Assembly (NCBI GenBank): GCA_030448005.1
Contig: JAUJNT010000006.1
Location: forward strand, 62,598-126,597
Length of the DNA stretch: 64,000 nucleotides
Source: Thermoleophilaceae bacterium
GTDB taxonomy: Bacteria; Actinomycetota; Thermoleophilia; Solirubrobacterales; Thermoleophilaceae
Direction of reading: 5' to 3'
Shown in pieces: positions 8,921-17,541 of this stretch (position 1 is its first letter; every line of letters begins with the position of its first letter). A program made the position numbers and the translations under genes. Under the pieces are notes generated by a model that saw nothing but the letters and a program-made list of their open reading frames with translations, was not told where the DNA came from and did no database searches.

Positions 8921-9283
8921 GTGGCGCTTGCCGAGGACTTCCAGCGGATAGTGGACGCGCTGCCGCCCGACTGGACCCACCTCGAGCTGGACCTGCGTAT
9001 CCATGACGAGGACCGGTACGTGGAGACCGCCACGCTGCTGACCCAGATCAACGCGATGCCCTATTCGCGCCATGAGTGGCACTTCCGGCTGCGCTCGGCG
9101 CACGAGTTCGGCCACGCCGCCGCGCCCGAGACCATCCGCGGCACGCTCGCGCTCCTCGACGAGGAGGGCATCGCGGGCGAGATGGAGCCGCGCGAGGCGC
9201 GCTCTGGACGCGTCGAGGTCACCCAGATGTGGGGTCGCCCGGAATCGGTGCGCGAGGAGTTTCGAAAGCGCCGCGGGCAGTAG
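8921..9283 (+). CDS. conserved hypothetical protein, 120 aa
   Basis: A small acidic soluble protein starting at a GTG. It contains LPPDWTHLELDLRIHDEDRY, repeated aromatic and His residues (YSRHEWHFRLRSAHEFGHAA) and a basic tail. No signal peptide or helix-turn-helix is visible, and I do not recognise the family. It ends 8 bp before the next gene and the two are probably cotranscribed. Confidence 0.65.
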   Translation: MALAEDFQRIVDALPPDWTHLELDLRIHDEDRYVETATLLTQINAMPYSRHEWHFRLRSAHEFGHAAAPETIRGTLALLDEEGIAGEMEPREARSGRVEVTQMWGRPESVREEFRKRRGQ

Positions 9284-9291
9284 CGGCCGCC

Positions 9292-9663
9292 ATGGCGCGT
9301 ATCGCCCTTCTCTGCCCGGATCTGCTGTTCGGCTCGAAGGTCGAAGGCGGCCTCGGCTTGGCCGGACACACCGTCAACCGCTTCGACTCCCCCGACTCCC
9401 TGCGTGTGGCCGCGTCCTTCCACGACCTCGTGGTCGTGGACCTCACCGCCGAGGGCCTCGATGGCCCCGCACTCGTGGTCTCGATGCGCGAGCGCGGCGA
9501 GCTCGAGGCGGTCCCGACCCTCGGCTTCTACTCCCACGTCGATCAAGACATGCGCCGCCGCGCGGAGGAGGCGGGCTTCAGCCGCGTCGTTCCCCGGTCA
9601 CGGATGGCGCGGGAAATGGCCGATCTCGTGAAGGGCCTCCTCCCTCCTGAGGCTCACTCGTAG
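9292..9663 (+). CDS. receiver-like (CheY-fold) small protein
   Basis: A 123-residue protein with alternating strand and helix pattern: ARIALLCPDLLFGSKV, then HDLVVVDLTAEGLDGPALV, VPTLGFYSHVDQDMRRRAEEAGFSRVV. This matches a response-regulator receiver fold: VVVDL supplies the position of the phosphoacceptor Asp and the later Ser/Gly-Phe turn resembles the beta4-beta5 region. The normal acidic pocket at the end of strand 1 is missing, so it may be a pseudo-receiver. Its 3' end overlaps the convergent binding-protein gene by 10 bp. Confidence 0.65.
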   Translation: MARIALLCPDLLFGSKVEGGLGLAGHTVNRFDSPDSLRVAASFHDLVVVDLTAEGLDGPALVVSMRERGELEAVPTLGFYSHVDQDMRRRAEEAGFSRVVPRSRMAREMADLVKGLLPPEAHS

Positions 9664-10616
9664 CTGGGAAAGGCCCGCTCGACGTCGGGCGCGCGCCGCA
9701 GGATCCCGAAGCGCGCGTCGAAGCGCGCCCAGCCGGCGAGTTGCGTGCGGTCGAGCCGCAAAGGCGGGCGAAGAGCCGGCGCAACCGCCTCGAGTTGGTC
9801 GCGCACCAGGGGTCCATCGCCGCCGGAGGCGCGCACGATGTCGCGCACTGATGCCTCCGGTCGCTCGAGGGTGCTGCGCGTGCCCGCGGCGAGGGCGGCC
9901 ACGGTATCGCGCACGAGGGGGGCGTTGCGTCGCATGGTGGCGCGCTTGGTCACGAGCACCAGCTCCGGATAGCGGGGGGCGCCGAAATCGTCCACGCGGA
10001 ACTCGCGGGTGCGAACCCCGCGCTGCCTCAGCGCGACTCCCTCCGCGTTCCAGAAGGTGACCACGGCGTCCACCTTCTTCGCTACGAGGGCGGGCACGGC
10101 CGAGAAGCCAATCGTAGTCCGGCGAAGCTTCGCGAAGTCGCCTCCGTCGGCCTCCACGACCGCTCGCAGAACGGCGTCGTCGGAGGGCAGGCCCGTAACT
10201 CCCACCCGCCGGCCCTCGAGGTCGCGCGGGCGCCTCACAGGATCGCGGGCGATCACCGCCGCAAGCGGCCGCTGCACGATGGCGCCCACTCCCACGATGT
10301 CCTGCCCGCGCTCCCGCGCGAGGCCGAGGTCGTGGATGTCCACTACGGAGAGGTCGGCCCGTCCGGTGGTCAGGAGCTTGAGGGAGTCGGTGGACGCGCT
10401 CGGCGCGCGGAGCGTGAGCTTCAGGGCGCGCCGGCGGTCCAGGCGCTCCCGGAGGGTCGCATAGATCCCGGCGTGCACGGCGTTCGGCTGGAAGTCCAGG
10501 GCGATCGTCACGGGACGAACGGCCGCGCCCTGCCCGCGGTCTGCTTCCCCCTCGCCGCACCCCCCGGCCGCGAGCATGAGAGCGGCCGTCATGATCGATG
10601 TGCAGGTTCTGCGCAC
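9654..10616 (-). CDS. ThiY/NMT1-type ABC transporter substrate-binding lipoprotein
   Basis: A 320-residue lipoprotein (lipobox AAGGC near residue 20). The mature N-terminus VTIALDFQPNAVHAGIY matches the hallmark of ThiY/NMT1 proteins, which bind thiamine pyrimidine precursors or related aromatics. Further family features are LLTTGRADLSVVDIHDL (ligand pocket) and DLEGRRVGVTGLPSDDAVL. No permease or ATPase gene is next to it, so it either uses remote partners or is an orphan. The ligand is inferred from family only; sulfonates or riboflavin precursors are alternatives. Confidence 0.8.
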   Translation of the reverse strand: MRRTCTSIMTAALMLAAGGCGEGEADRGQGAAVRPVTIALDFQPNAVHAGIYATLRERLDRRRALKLTLRAPSASTDSLKLLTTGRADLSVVDIHDLGLARERGQDIVGVGAIVQRPLAAVIARDPVRRPRDLEGRRVGVTGLPSDDAVLRAVVEADGGDFAKLRRTTIGFSAVPALVAKKVDAVVTFWNAEGVALRQRGVRTREFRVDDFGAPRYPELVLVTKRATMRRNAPLVRDTVAALAAGTRSTLERPEASVRDIVRASGGDGPLVRDQLEAVAPALRPPLRLDRTQLAGWARFDARFGILRRAPDVERAFPSYE

Positions 10617-10721
10617 GCGTCAAGCCTATGGCGAGACGGGTCGTGGGGTGAAGCGCCGCCGTTCCGAGAGACGACCGAGCCCCGACGTACAATCACCCCA
10701 ACCAATCTGTGGAGGTTCCGC

Positions 10722-11534
10722 GTGGAAGCATCTGAGTCTGTGGAAGGACCAGAGCCGGCTGGGGGGCGAGTGCACGACGAGCCGGAGGAGCGCGGCCCGG
10801 CCGCCTACGTTGCGGAGTTCATCGGGACCTTCGCGCTCGTCCTCTTCGTCACGGCGGCCGTCTCCCTCTACGTGACGCCGGCCACCCCGCAGGTCCCGGC
10901 CCCGTTCATCGACTTCTCGGTCATCGGGCTCGTGCACGTGTTCGTCCTGTTCATGTTGATCCAGACGCTGGCGGTGGTCTCGGGCGCGCACTTCAACCCG
11001 GCGGTCACCGTCGCGCTGACGGTGCTGCGGCAGATCCGACCCGTCGACGCCGCGATCTACGTGGTCGTCCAGCTCGCGGGCGCCGTCGCGGGCACCCTTG
11101 TCACGAAGGTGCTTCTGAACGAGTTCGAGAACGCGGATGCCGTCAACTACGGCGCGACCCTCTTGAGCGACAAGATCGACGAGAAGGTTTTGCTCGGGAT
11201 GCTGGCCGAGGGCATCGGTACCTTCTTCCTCGTCTGGGTGATCGTCGGGGTGGCGGTCAACCCCCGCGCGGCCAGGGACTGGGCGGCATTTGCGATCGGC
11301 GCCACGCTCGGGCTGCTCGTGATGGTGATCGCCCCGCTGACGGGCGCGGGCCTCAACCCCGCCCGATCCTTTGGGCCCGCCCTGGTGAGCGGAGAGTTCG
11401 GAGGTGTCGACAACTTCCTCCTGGCCTACGTGCTCGCGCCGGTCATAGGCGCCGTCCTGGCGGCCCTCCTCTACTTCAACCTCGTCATAGCGCCGGGCAA
11501 GAAGGGGCCCGGCGGGATGGGTCCCGTGGGCTGA
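10722..11534 (+). CDS. MIP-family aquaporin/glycerol channel
   Basis: A 270-residue membrane protein with six hydrophobic segments and both Asn-Pro-Ala half-helices: HFNPAVT near residue 90 and LNPARSFGPA near residue 210. These are the pore motifs of aquaporins. The Arg after the second NPA, part of the selectivity filter, is present. Water or small neutral solutes are the likely substrates. GTG 10722 follows a GGAGG site 6 nt upstream; longer in-frame extensions would run into the binding-protein promoter. The first 30 residues are an acidic cytoplasmic tail. Confidence 0.9.
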   Translation: MEASESVEGPEPAGGRVHDEPEERGPAAYVAEFIGTFALVLFVTAAVSLYVTPATPQVPAPFIDFSVIGLVHVFVLFMLIQTLAVVSGAHFNPAVTVALTVLRQIRPVDAAIYVVVQLAGAVAGTLVTKVLLNEFENADAVNYGATLLSDKIDEKVLLGMLAEGIGTFFLVWVIVGVAVNPRAARDWAAFAIGATLGLLVMVIAPLTGAGLNPARSFGPALVSGEFGGVDNFLLAYVLAPVIGAVLAALLYFNLVIAPGKKGPGGMGPVG

Positions 11535-11554
11535 TCGCCACATAGACTGCGGGC

Positions 11555-13744
11555 GTGCGGCGCGTCACGTTCTCCCGCAACTACACGCTTTCGCTCTCGC
11601 GGACCTGCCGCTGCTACTGCAAGTACTGCGCCTTTGCCACCCGTCGGCCCCATCTCTACGCGCCGGCCGAGGTAGAGGGCCTGCTCGACGAGGCGCTGCG
11701 GCGAAACGCCAAGGAGCTGCTCGTGCTGACGGGCGAGCGGCCCGAGGTGAACCAGCGGGTGGCCGAGCGCCTGCATGAGTACGGCCACGAGGACTTCACC
11801 TCCTACGTTGCCTGGGCGTGTGAACGAGCGCTCGAGCGAGGACTCCTTCCCCATACCAACCTGGGGGTGCTACCCGCCGCGGACCTGGCGCGGCTGCGCG
11901 AGGTGACCGCCTCGCAGGGGCTGATGCTCGAGTCGATCAACCCGGACCTCGTGGTCCATCAGGGCTCCCCTACCAAGCATCCGGAGCGCCGCCTCGAGAC
12001 GATCAGGGCGGCGGGCGAGCTCGCGATCCCGTTCACCAGCGGCGTCCTGGTGGGCATCGGCGAGACTCCAGATGAGCGGGTCGAGGCGCTCGCCGCGCTT
12101 GCGGAGGTGCACGCGCAGTTCGGCCATCTCCAGGAGGTGATTCTCCAGAGCTTCGTGTCCCATCCGCGCTACCACGGCGCGGAGCCCGCCGCGATCGCCG
12201 AGGCCGCACAGCGCCATGAGCGGCGCGGCCAGGCGGCCGCGATGCCCGCCTGGGCGCGGCCGGTGACGCTCGAGGAGATGCGCCTGCTCGTGCGCGAGTG
12301 CCGGCGCCTCATGCCCGACGTGGGCGTCCAGATCCCTCCGAACCTGTCGGACTGGTGGCTACCGCTCGTCGAGGAGGGCGCCACCGATCTGGGTGGGCTC
12401 TCGGCAAACGGGGACCACATCTCGCCGGAGCATCCGTTCCCCTCGCCGCACCGCATGCGCAGGCTTCTCTCCGAGCGGTCTTTCGCGCTCACCGAGCGCC
12501 TCTGCGTCTACCCGCGGTACATGACCTCCGAGTGGCTGGAGCAGGGCGTGCTCGACGTGGTGAAGGCGGGCTACTGGAGCTTCATCCCGCGGCGCGGGTC
12601 CGGGCGCAGGGAGGAGCGGGTGGTGCGCGCCGAGCTGGTGCCCGGCGCCATCGATCGAGCCAGGGACGGCCATCCGCTGGACGAGGCGGAGCTGACCGCG
12701 CTCTTCGCGGAGGACCGCCCCGAGGCGATCGAGGACATGCGCCAGGCCGCGGACGAGCTCCGCGCGGAGCTCGCCGGGGAGACGGTGACCTTTGTCGTCA
12801 ACCGCAACATCAACGTGTCGAACGTATGCGTGGTCGGCTGCGCGTTCTGCGGCTTCGGTCAGGGCAGGCGCTCGCCCGATGCCTACGAGCACGACCGCGC
12901 GGAGTTCGTGCGGCGCGTCGAGGCCGCGGTGCGGTTCGGTGCCACCGAGCTGTGCATGCAGTCGGGAATCCACCCCGACTGGACGCTTGAGGACTACGAG
13001 CGGTGGCTTCGCCTGGCGCGGGAGATCGCCCCCCAGCTACACCTCCACGCCTACTCCGCGATGGAGGTGGACCACATGTGCGAGACCTCCGGCCTGCCGC
13101 CCGTCGAGGTCTTTCACCGGCTCCGGCAGGCCGGCCTCGGCTCTACACCCGGCACGGCCGCGGAGGTCCTGCACGACGGCGTGCGCCAGCGAATCTCTCC
13201 GAACAAGCTCCCGGTGGGACGGTGGGTCGAGATCATCGAGGCCAGCCACGCCGCGGGCCTTCGCTCCACGGTGACGGTGATGTTCGGGCACATCGAGGAG
13301 CCATGGGAGCTGGCCGAGCACATGCGAGTGGTCCGCGAGCTGCAGGAACGCACCGGCGGCTTCACCGAGTTCGTGCCGCTCTCCTTCGTCCCATTCCACA
13401 CCCTCCTCGGACGCACGCACGGCATCGAAGAGATCACGCGCGAGGAGAACCTGAAGCACACCGCCGCCTTCCGGCTGGCGCTCGGGCGCGCCATCCCGAG
13501 CCTTCAGGCAAGTTGGGTGAAGATGGGGCTCGATGCGGCCACCGAGGCGCTTCGCTGGGGGGTCAACGACCTCGGCGGAACGCTGATGGAGGAGAGCATC
13601 AGCCGCCTGGCGGGCTCCCGGCACGGGGTGATGCTCACACCCGACCAGCTGGTGAATGCCGCCCACGCCGCGGGCCGTCCCGCGGCCGAGCGCACCACGC
13701 TGTACGAGCTTCGGCGCCGCTACGACCTGCCGGTCGCGGCCTGA
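11555..13744 (+). CDS. fbiC: FO synthase, fused CofG-CofH radical SAM enzyme (FbiC)
   Basis: A 729-residue two-domain enzyme making 7,8-didemethyl-8-hydroxy-5-deazariboflavin (FO), the chromophore of coenzyme F420, from tyrosine and 5-amino-6-ribitylaminouracil. The N-terminal CofG half has the radical-SAM motif C18-x3-C22-x2-C25 (TCRCYCKYC). The C-terminal CofH half has a second CX3CX2C (CVVGCAFC) near residues 424-431. Both halves show the TIM-barrel features expected. It lies 20 bp after the aquaporin gene, so cotranscription is possible. The other F420 genes lie 6 kb away on the opposite strand. It starts at GTG. Confidence 0.95.
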   Translation: MRRVTFSRNYTLSLSRTCRCYCKYCAFATRRPHLYAPAEVEGLLDEALRRNAKELLVLTGERPEVNQRVAERLHEYGHEDFTSYVAWACERALERGLLPHTNLGVLPAADLARLREVTASQGLMLESINPDLVVHQGSPTKHPERRLETIRAAGELAIPFTSGVLVGIGETPDERVEALAALAEVHAQFGHLQEVILQSFVSHPRYHGAEPAAIAEAAQRHERRGQAAAMPAWARPVTLEEMRLLVRECRRLMPDVGVQIPPNLSDWWLPLVEEGATDLGGLSANGDHISPEHPFPSPHRMRRLLSERSFALTERLCVYPRYMTSEWLEQGVLDVVKAGYWSFIPRRGSGRREERVVRAELVPGAIDRARDGHPLDEAELTALFAEDRPEAIEDMRQAADELRAELAGETVTFVVNRNINVSNVCVVGCAFCGFGQGRRSPDAYEHDRAEFVRRVEAAVRFGATELCMQSGIHPDWTLEDYERWLRLAREIAPQLHLHAYSAMEVDHMCETSGLPPVEVFHRLRQAGLGSTPGTAAEVLHDGVRQRISPNKLPVGRWVEIIEASHAAGLRSTVTVMFGHIEEPWELAEHMRVVRELQERTGGFTEFVPLSFVPFHTLLGRTHGIEEITREENLKHTAAFRLALGRAIPSLQASWVKMGLDAATEALRWGVNDLGGTLMEESISRLAGSRHGVMLTPDQLVNAAHAAGRPAAERTTLYELRRRYDLPVAA

Positions 13745-13844
13745 GCGGCTCGCGCGCAATTCAAGGCGGCCGCCGCGGGCGATCCGCCCGAGTGGCTCGC
13801 CGATCTAGGCTCCGTCCCCTTCATGTGACTACCGGGGAGGACCG

Positions 13845-14333
13845 ATGCCGAATATCTTCGAGCCGCACTTCGATGAGCCACGGGAGCACGAGGGCTTTCA
13901 CTGCCGCCGCGCCCGCATCGGCCGCCAAGCGGGTGCGGAGCGGCTGGGGGCGAGCGTATGGGAGGTTCCGCCCGGGCAGGCGGCGTACCCCTACCACTTC
14001 CACTACGCCGAGGAGGAGCTTCTGTTCGTTCTTCGTGGCCGTCCGTCGCTGCGTACGCCCGAGGGCTGGCGCGACCTGGAGCCCGGCGAGACGGTGGCGT
14101 TCCTCGTGGGGGAGCGCGGGGGCCATCAGCTCCTGAACCGGACGGCGGAAACGGTGCGCCTGCTGGTGGTCAGCCCGCACGGTGCGCCGGAGATCTGCGT
14201 CTATCCGGACAGCGACAAGGTCGGGGTCTACGCACGCAGGCCTGACGGCGCCGACTTTCGCGAGCTTCACCGTCGCTCCGACGCGGTGGACTACTACGAG
14301 GGGGAGAAGCCACCGCCAGCCGCGGGACATTGA
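13845..14333 (+). CDS. cupin-domain protein
   Basis: A 162-residue soluble protein with one cupin barrel. Motif 1 is YPYHFHYAEEELLFVLRG (metal ligands His, His, Glu) near residues 45-62; motif 2 is the region GERGGHQLLNRT near residue 90. The ligand set suggests a metal-binding cupin, possibly a sugar isomerase-like or dioxygenase-like protein; the substrate cannot be told. The ATG follows GGGGAGGACCG, a good ribosome site. Confidence 0.85.
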   Translation: MPNIFEPHFDEPREHEGFHCRRARIGRQAGAERLGASVWEVPPGQAAYPYHFHYAEEELLFVLRGRPSLRTPEGWRDLEPGETVAFLVGERGGHQLLNRTAETVRLLVVSPHGAPEICVYPDSDKVGVYARRPDGADFRELHRRSDAVDYYEGEKPPPAAGH

Positions 14334-14500
14334 CCACGCTCTAGAAGGGGGCCCCGGCGCACCGGGACGGGCGCCACAGTGCCCCGAAGCCCGCCCAAAC
14401 CCGCCCGTCCGCGTCGTAGGCAACGACGCCGCAGACCAACCGGCGCGGCGCCCGACTCCGTGGCCCACCACACTTCTGCCGAAAACTCACCGTAAAGCGA

Positions 14501-14528
14501 TTGACGGGCAGCCGAAAGCATGTAGACT
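14501..14528 (+). promoter_or_regulatory. candidate sigma-70-type promoter
   Basis: TTGACG at 14501-14506 and TAGACT at 14523-14528 with a 16-bp spacer, about 80 bp upstream of the start of the secreted protein gene at 14610. The surrounding 14334-14609 gap is locally less GC-rich and holds no other feature I can see. Confidence 0.5.
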
Positions 14529-14609
14529 CGAGCACTGAGAGCGTGCCTAGGACGGGTGCTGGCTGACGAGGACACTGCGCTCCGGCCGTCCACAATTAAA
14601 GGAGCAGAG

Positions 14610-15374
14610 GTGCACGCTCGACTGACTCCTATCGGCGCCTTGGCTGCCTTTGCCCTCGTGCTGGCGCCAAGCTCGGCCCTAGCCGCTGGCAAGGCGCGAA
14701 GCGCGTCGGCTCTTGCCAAGCTGAGCGCCGATCAGGCAGAAGTGGATTCGTTCTCGCGCGTTAGCCCTACACAGGTCGTCACGTTTGACGAAACTAGTGC
14801 TGCCGCTGCGGGGATGGACGCGACGGGCCGCAGGCTCGGGCGAGAGATGGCGGTTTTCGCGAACGCCGTGGTTCGAGGTGCAATGAGCAACCGGGGGATC
14901 GCCGGTGCGGCCCCCGTGCTTCAAAGGCTGCCTACTCTGAAGAGCTACATGAGAAGGGCCACGGCCTTGAGACGCGCGTCTTCACTGGCGCCTCCAAGAG
15001 CGCGGGTAAGCTTTGGCAACAACTTTTGGACCTACAGAACGTGTGGCTCGTTTGGATCGCCTCGGCCGACCGTCGGCAAGCGCTGGATGACGTTCAATTC
15101 GAATGATCCAGTGGGCACCTTGCGGTCATGGGGGTACCATTCCACGCCCGACTGGGCTGGCGGCGGCTGGACGCGAGATCAAACGTACGCATCCTGGGTC
15201 TGCGGATGGCGTACCTTCCGCGATCATGCCTATATCGTCGGAAGCCAGATTCGTGAGCAAAATTACGCGGGCTGGCGCCCACGAGGGGAGCCCAATCCCG
15301 AGCTCTGGCGTGTAGGGCCGTGGCCCTACTCCTCATGGCCGGCCTATGTCTACTGGTGGCATCGGACTCGTTGA
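14610..15374 (+). CDS. secreted protein of unknown function
   Basis: A 254-residue exported protein. GTG 14610 is preceded by AAAGGAG and opens a signal peptide (RLTPIGALAAFALVLAPSSALA). The mature half is rich in Trp, Tyr and Arg (FGNNFWTYRTCGSFG, WGYHSTPDWAGGGWTRDQTYASWVCGWRT, YWWHRTR), with two Cys that could pair. The codon use is markedly less GC-biased than in neighbouring genes, with codons such as AGT, ACA and ATT, suggesting recent acquisition. No family is recognised. Confidence 0.7.
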   Translation: MHARLTPIGALAAFALVLAPSSALAAGKARSASALAKLSADQAEVDSFSRVSPTQVVTFDETSAAAAGMDATGRRLGREMAVFANAVVRGAMSNRGIAGAAPVLQRLPTLKSYMRRATALRRASSLAPPRARVSFGNNFWTYRTCGSFGSPRPTVGKRWMTFNSNDPVGTLRSWGYHSTPDWAGGGWTRDQTYASWVCGWRTFRDHAYIVGSQIREQNYAGWRPRGEPNPELWRVGPWPYSSWPAYVYWWHRTR

Positions 15375-15483
15375 CGAGCCCGGACGGTGTCCTAGTTTTC
15401 AGTAGTCCTCCTTTGAGGTGCTGAGAGGCTGCCCGCGGGGTGGCTCACCAGCCAAGACCATCGCCTTGGGCGTACGTGCGTTT

Positions 15484-15840
15484 ATGAAGCATGTCCGCTC
15501 AGCTGGCTCAGCGGTACCGGTAATCGCGACTTGGCTGCTTGTCGGATGCACAGTGGCCTTTGCGAGTGGATGCCTCGGTGATGTCGTGCAGAGGACGAGA
15601 ACGTGCGCCGACCTACCTCGCCGCACTATCCTTGACGGAAAAGCTACCGCTATTCACCAACTCCGATCGAGCGTACGTGAGGTGGGCAAAGGGTCCTTCC
15701 TCTATGTGGATACGCAACGCTGTCCCGGACATGTGGAGTTGGTGATCTACCATGCGGCCGAGGAGGACCAGGCTAGGCTCACAGCCCTGTGGCGCAAGTC
15801 AGGACTTACCGAGATCCCGGTGCGCTGGCGGAACGTTTAG
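15484..15840 (+). CDS. small exported protein, possible lipoprotein
   Basis: A 118-residue protein with a hydrophobic N-terminal segment (VPVIATWLLVGCTVAFASGC) ending in two Cys, so either a lipoprotein or a simple signal peptide. The remainder (KATAIHQLRSSVREVGKGSF... CPGHVELVIYHAAEEDQ) has two further Cys. The composition is again less GC-biased, like the upstream gene, and the two may have arrived together. ATG 15484 was preferred over an upstream in-frame ATG at 15418 because it begins the signal sequence. Confidence 0.55.
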   Translation: MKHVRSAGSAVPVIATWLLVGCTVAFASGCLGDVVQRTRTCADLPRRTILDGKATAIHQLRSSVREVGKGSFLYVDTQRCPGHVELVIYHAAEEDQARLTALWRKSGLTEIPVRWRNV

Positions 15841-15885
15841 AGCGTAATCCCGCACACGCCGAGTCGGACGGGGGCCTGGCGGGGC

Positions 15886-16217
15886 CTATCGCGGAGGCCC
15901 GAAGTGAGCGGCCATCCGAGCGCCGATCACTTCCGCGATCAGCTGCAGGCTCTCAAGCGGTCGAAAGAAGACGGTCAACTCGCGAACCTGCCCCTGCTCA
16001 TCGAGGCGCACCACGGTGAACCCTGCGCCCCCTTGCCTCTGATTGTCGCTTCGAAGAGCGCAGCCGCCGACTTACCTTCGATCAGCTCCTCGGTCAGTTC
16101 GAAGTCCTCGAGCTCGTGGCTGAGCACGGCGAACAGGAGGCGGGCGACCTCCTTCCCAACCATCGGGGCATCGTGAACGGCGACGGTGATCGAGATCTCA
16201 TCGGCGAGGCTAGCCAC
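15886..16217 (-). pseudogene. frameshifted SnoaL/NTF2-like gene
   Basis: Two frames together make one NTF2/SnoaL-like protein. The first (from GTG 16217) reads ASLADEISITVAVHDAPMVG...VLSHELEDFELTEEL. The second continues FTVVRLDEQGQVRELTVFFR...LIAEVIGARMAAHFG and stops at 15886. They join if one G is added to the five-G run (plus-strand C run at 16028-16032). Either the gene is broken or the assembly lost one base. Coding sequence also extends upstream of 16217 without an ATG, so the true start is unclear. Confidence 0.7.
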
Positions 16218-16293
16218 GATTCGCTCCGGCTCGAGCGCGGCGAGGGGCGGCTGTATCCGAGACGCGGAGCTGCCATTCGAGGCGGAGCCTACG

Positions 16294-17487
16294 TCAGGCG
16301 GGGCGGATCACGAGCCGCCGGAGACGGAGTACGCCCGCCGGCAGCCACCAGAGCGCGAGTCCGAGCGCCACGGCGACGGCCAGGTTGACCTGGAAGCCGA
16401 CCGCCCCGACGAGCAGGGCAACGGCCCCGTCGCGCGCGCCTTTCAGGTCGCGCAAGAGACCGATATGAAGCAGGCCGGCGGCAGCGAGCATCCCCGCAAG
16501 CACCGGCAGCGGGAACGCGGCGAGCTGCGCGGCGAGGCCGGCGCCCAAACCCACCGCGAGAATCACGAGCGTGACTCCCAATACGAGGGGCGCTCCGGCC
16601 GTGCGTGCTCCGAACGCGCGGTGCGCGGTGAGGCCCCCCGCACCGTGGCACACGGGCATGCCCGAGATGGCGCCGGAGAACAGGTTTGCCAGACCGAGCG
16701 TCGAAGCCAAGCGCCCCGGCCTTACCCGCGAAGCCTGCTCGCCGAAGTAGGTGCGCGCGGCGTCACTGGTGGCGATGCACGAGTTGGCGAACGTGAGAGG
16801 AACCTGCGGCAGCACCAGGACAGTCAACGCCGTCCAGAACGTGGCCGGGTCGAGGTCTGGAAGCGCGAGGCTCGACGGTCCGAAGGCCAGATCGCCACCG
16901 GCGCGAGTCAGAATCACCACCAGCGCGAGCCCCACGAGCGCGAGCGCCACGGGGCGACGCCTGAACGCCATCGCGACGGCCAACACCACTATGCCGAGGA
17001 TCACGAGCGCGGTCGGGTCGGCGGCGTGATCGCGAAAGGATGTCGGCGCGTCGTGCAAGAGACCCCAGGCGACCTTCAGGAAGAGCAGCCCCACCGTCAG
17101 CTGAACGCCGCGGACGACGGCACGGGGGAAGATCCGCGCCGCGCGGTCCACGAGACCCGTGCGTCCGAGCACGAGGAAGATGACTCCCATCAGAAGCGCG
17201 CCCGCGGCCACCTCGTCCGCACCGAGCCCTTGGGCGATGGCGATCGCGCCGAAAGCCTTCAGCGGCTGAACGGGCACCGGAAGGCGATAGGCGAACGCGG
17301 CCAGAAGGCACAAGAGCCCGGCCGGGAGCAGCACCGCGGTCGCACCCAGCCCATTCACGACGACGAGTGCAGTCGCGATGGGCACCAGCACACCCACGTC
17401 GGCAACGGCGCCGGCCAGCTCGCGCCCGTCCAGCCGAATCGGGGGAGGGGGAACCTGCCGGGCCTCGACACGGGCGGCGCCGTTCAC
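16294..17487 (-). CDS. MOT1-type molybdate/sulfate transporter
   Basis: A 397-residue integral membrane protein with about 10-12 hydrophobic segments. It carries both marks of the MOT1 family: ELAGAVADVGVLVPIATALVVVNGL near the N-terminus and PQVPLTFANSCIATSDAAR near residue 235, followed by GMPVCHGAGGLTAHRAFGAR. YRLPVPVQPLKAFGAIAIAQGL is also characteristic. Family members carry molybdate and are SulP relatives lacking a STAS domain, as here. No molybdenum cofactor gene is adjacent, so the substrate is inferred from family. Confidence 0.85.
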   Translation of the reverse strand: MNGAARVEARQVPPPPIRLDGRELAGAVADVGVLVPIATALVVVNGLGATAVLLPAGLLCLLAAFAYRLPVPVQPLKAFGAIAIAQGLGADEVAAGALLMGVIFLVLGRTGLVDRAARIFPRAVVRGVQLTVGLLFLKVAWGLLHDAPTSFRDHAADPTALVILGIVVLAVAMAFRRRPVALALVGLALVVILTRAGGDLAFGPSSLALPDLDPATFWTALTVLVLPQVPLTFANSCIATSDAARTYFGEQASRVRPGRLASTLGLANLFSGAISGMPVCHGAGGLTAHRAFGARTAGAPLVLGVTLVILAVGLGAGLAAQLAAFPLPVLAGMLAAAGLLHIGLLRDLKGARDGAVALLVGAVGFQVNLAVAVALGLALWWLPAGVLRLRRLVIRPA

Positions 17488-17541
17488 GCTGGCAGCCTCC
17501 CATGCCGGGCTGAGGGCCAGCGTGAGAGCTCCCAGGTCACG

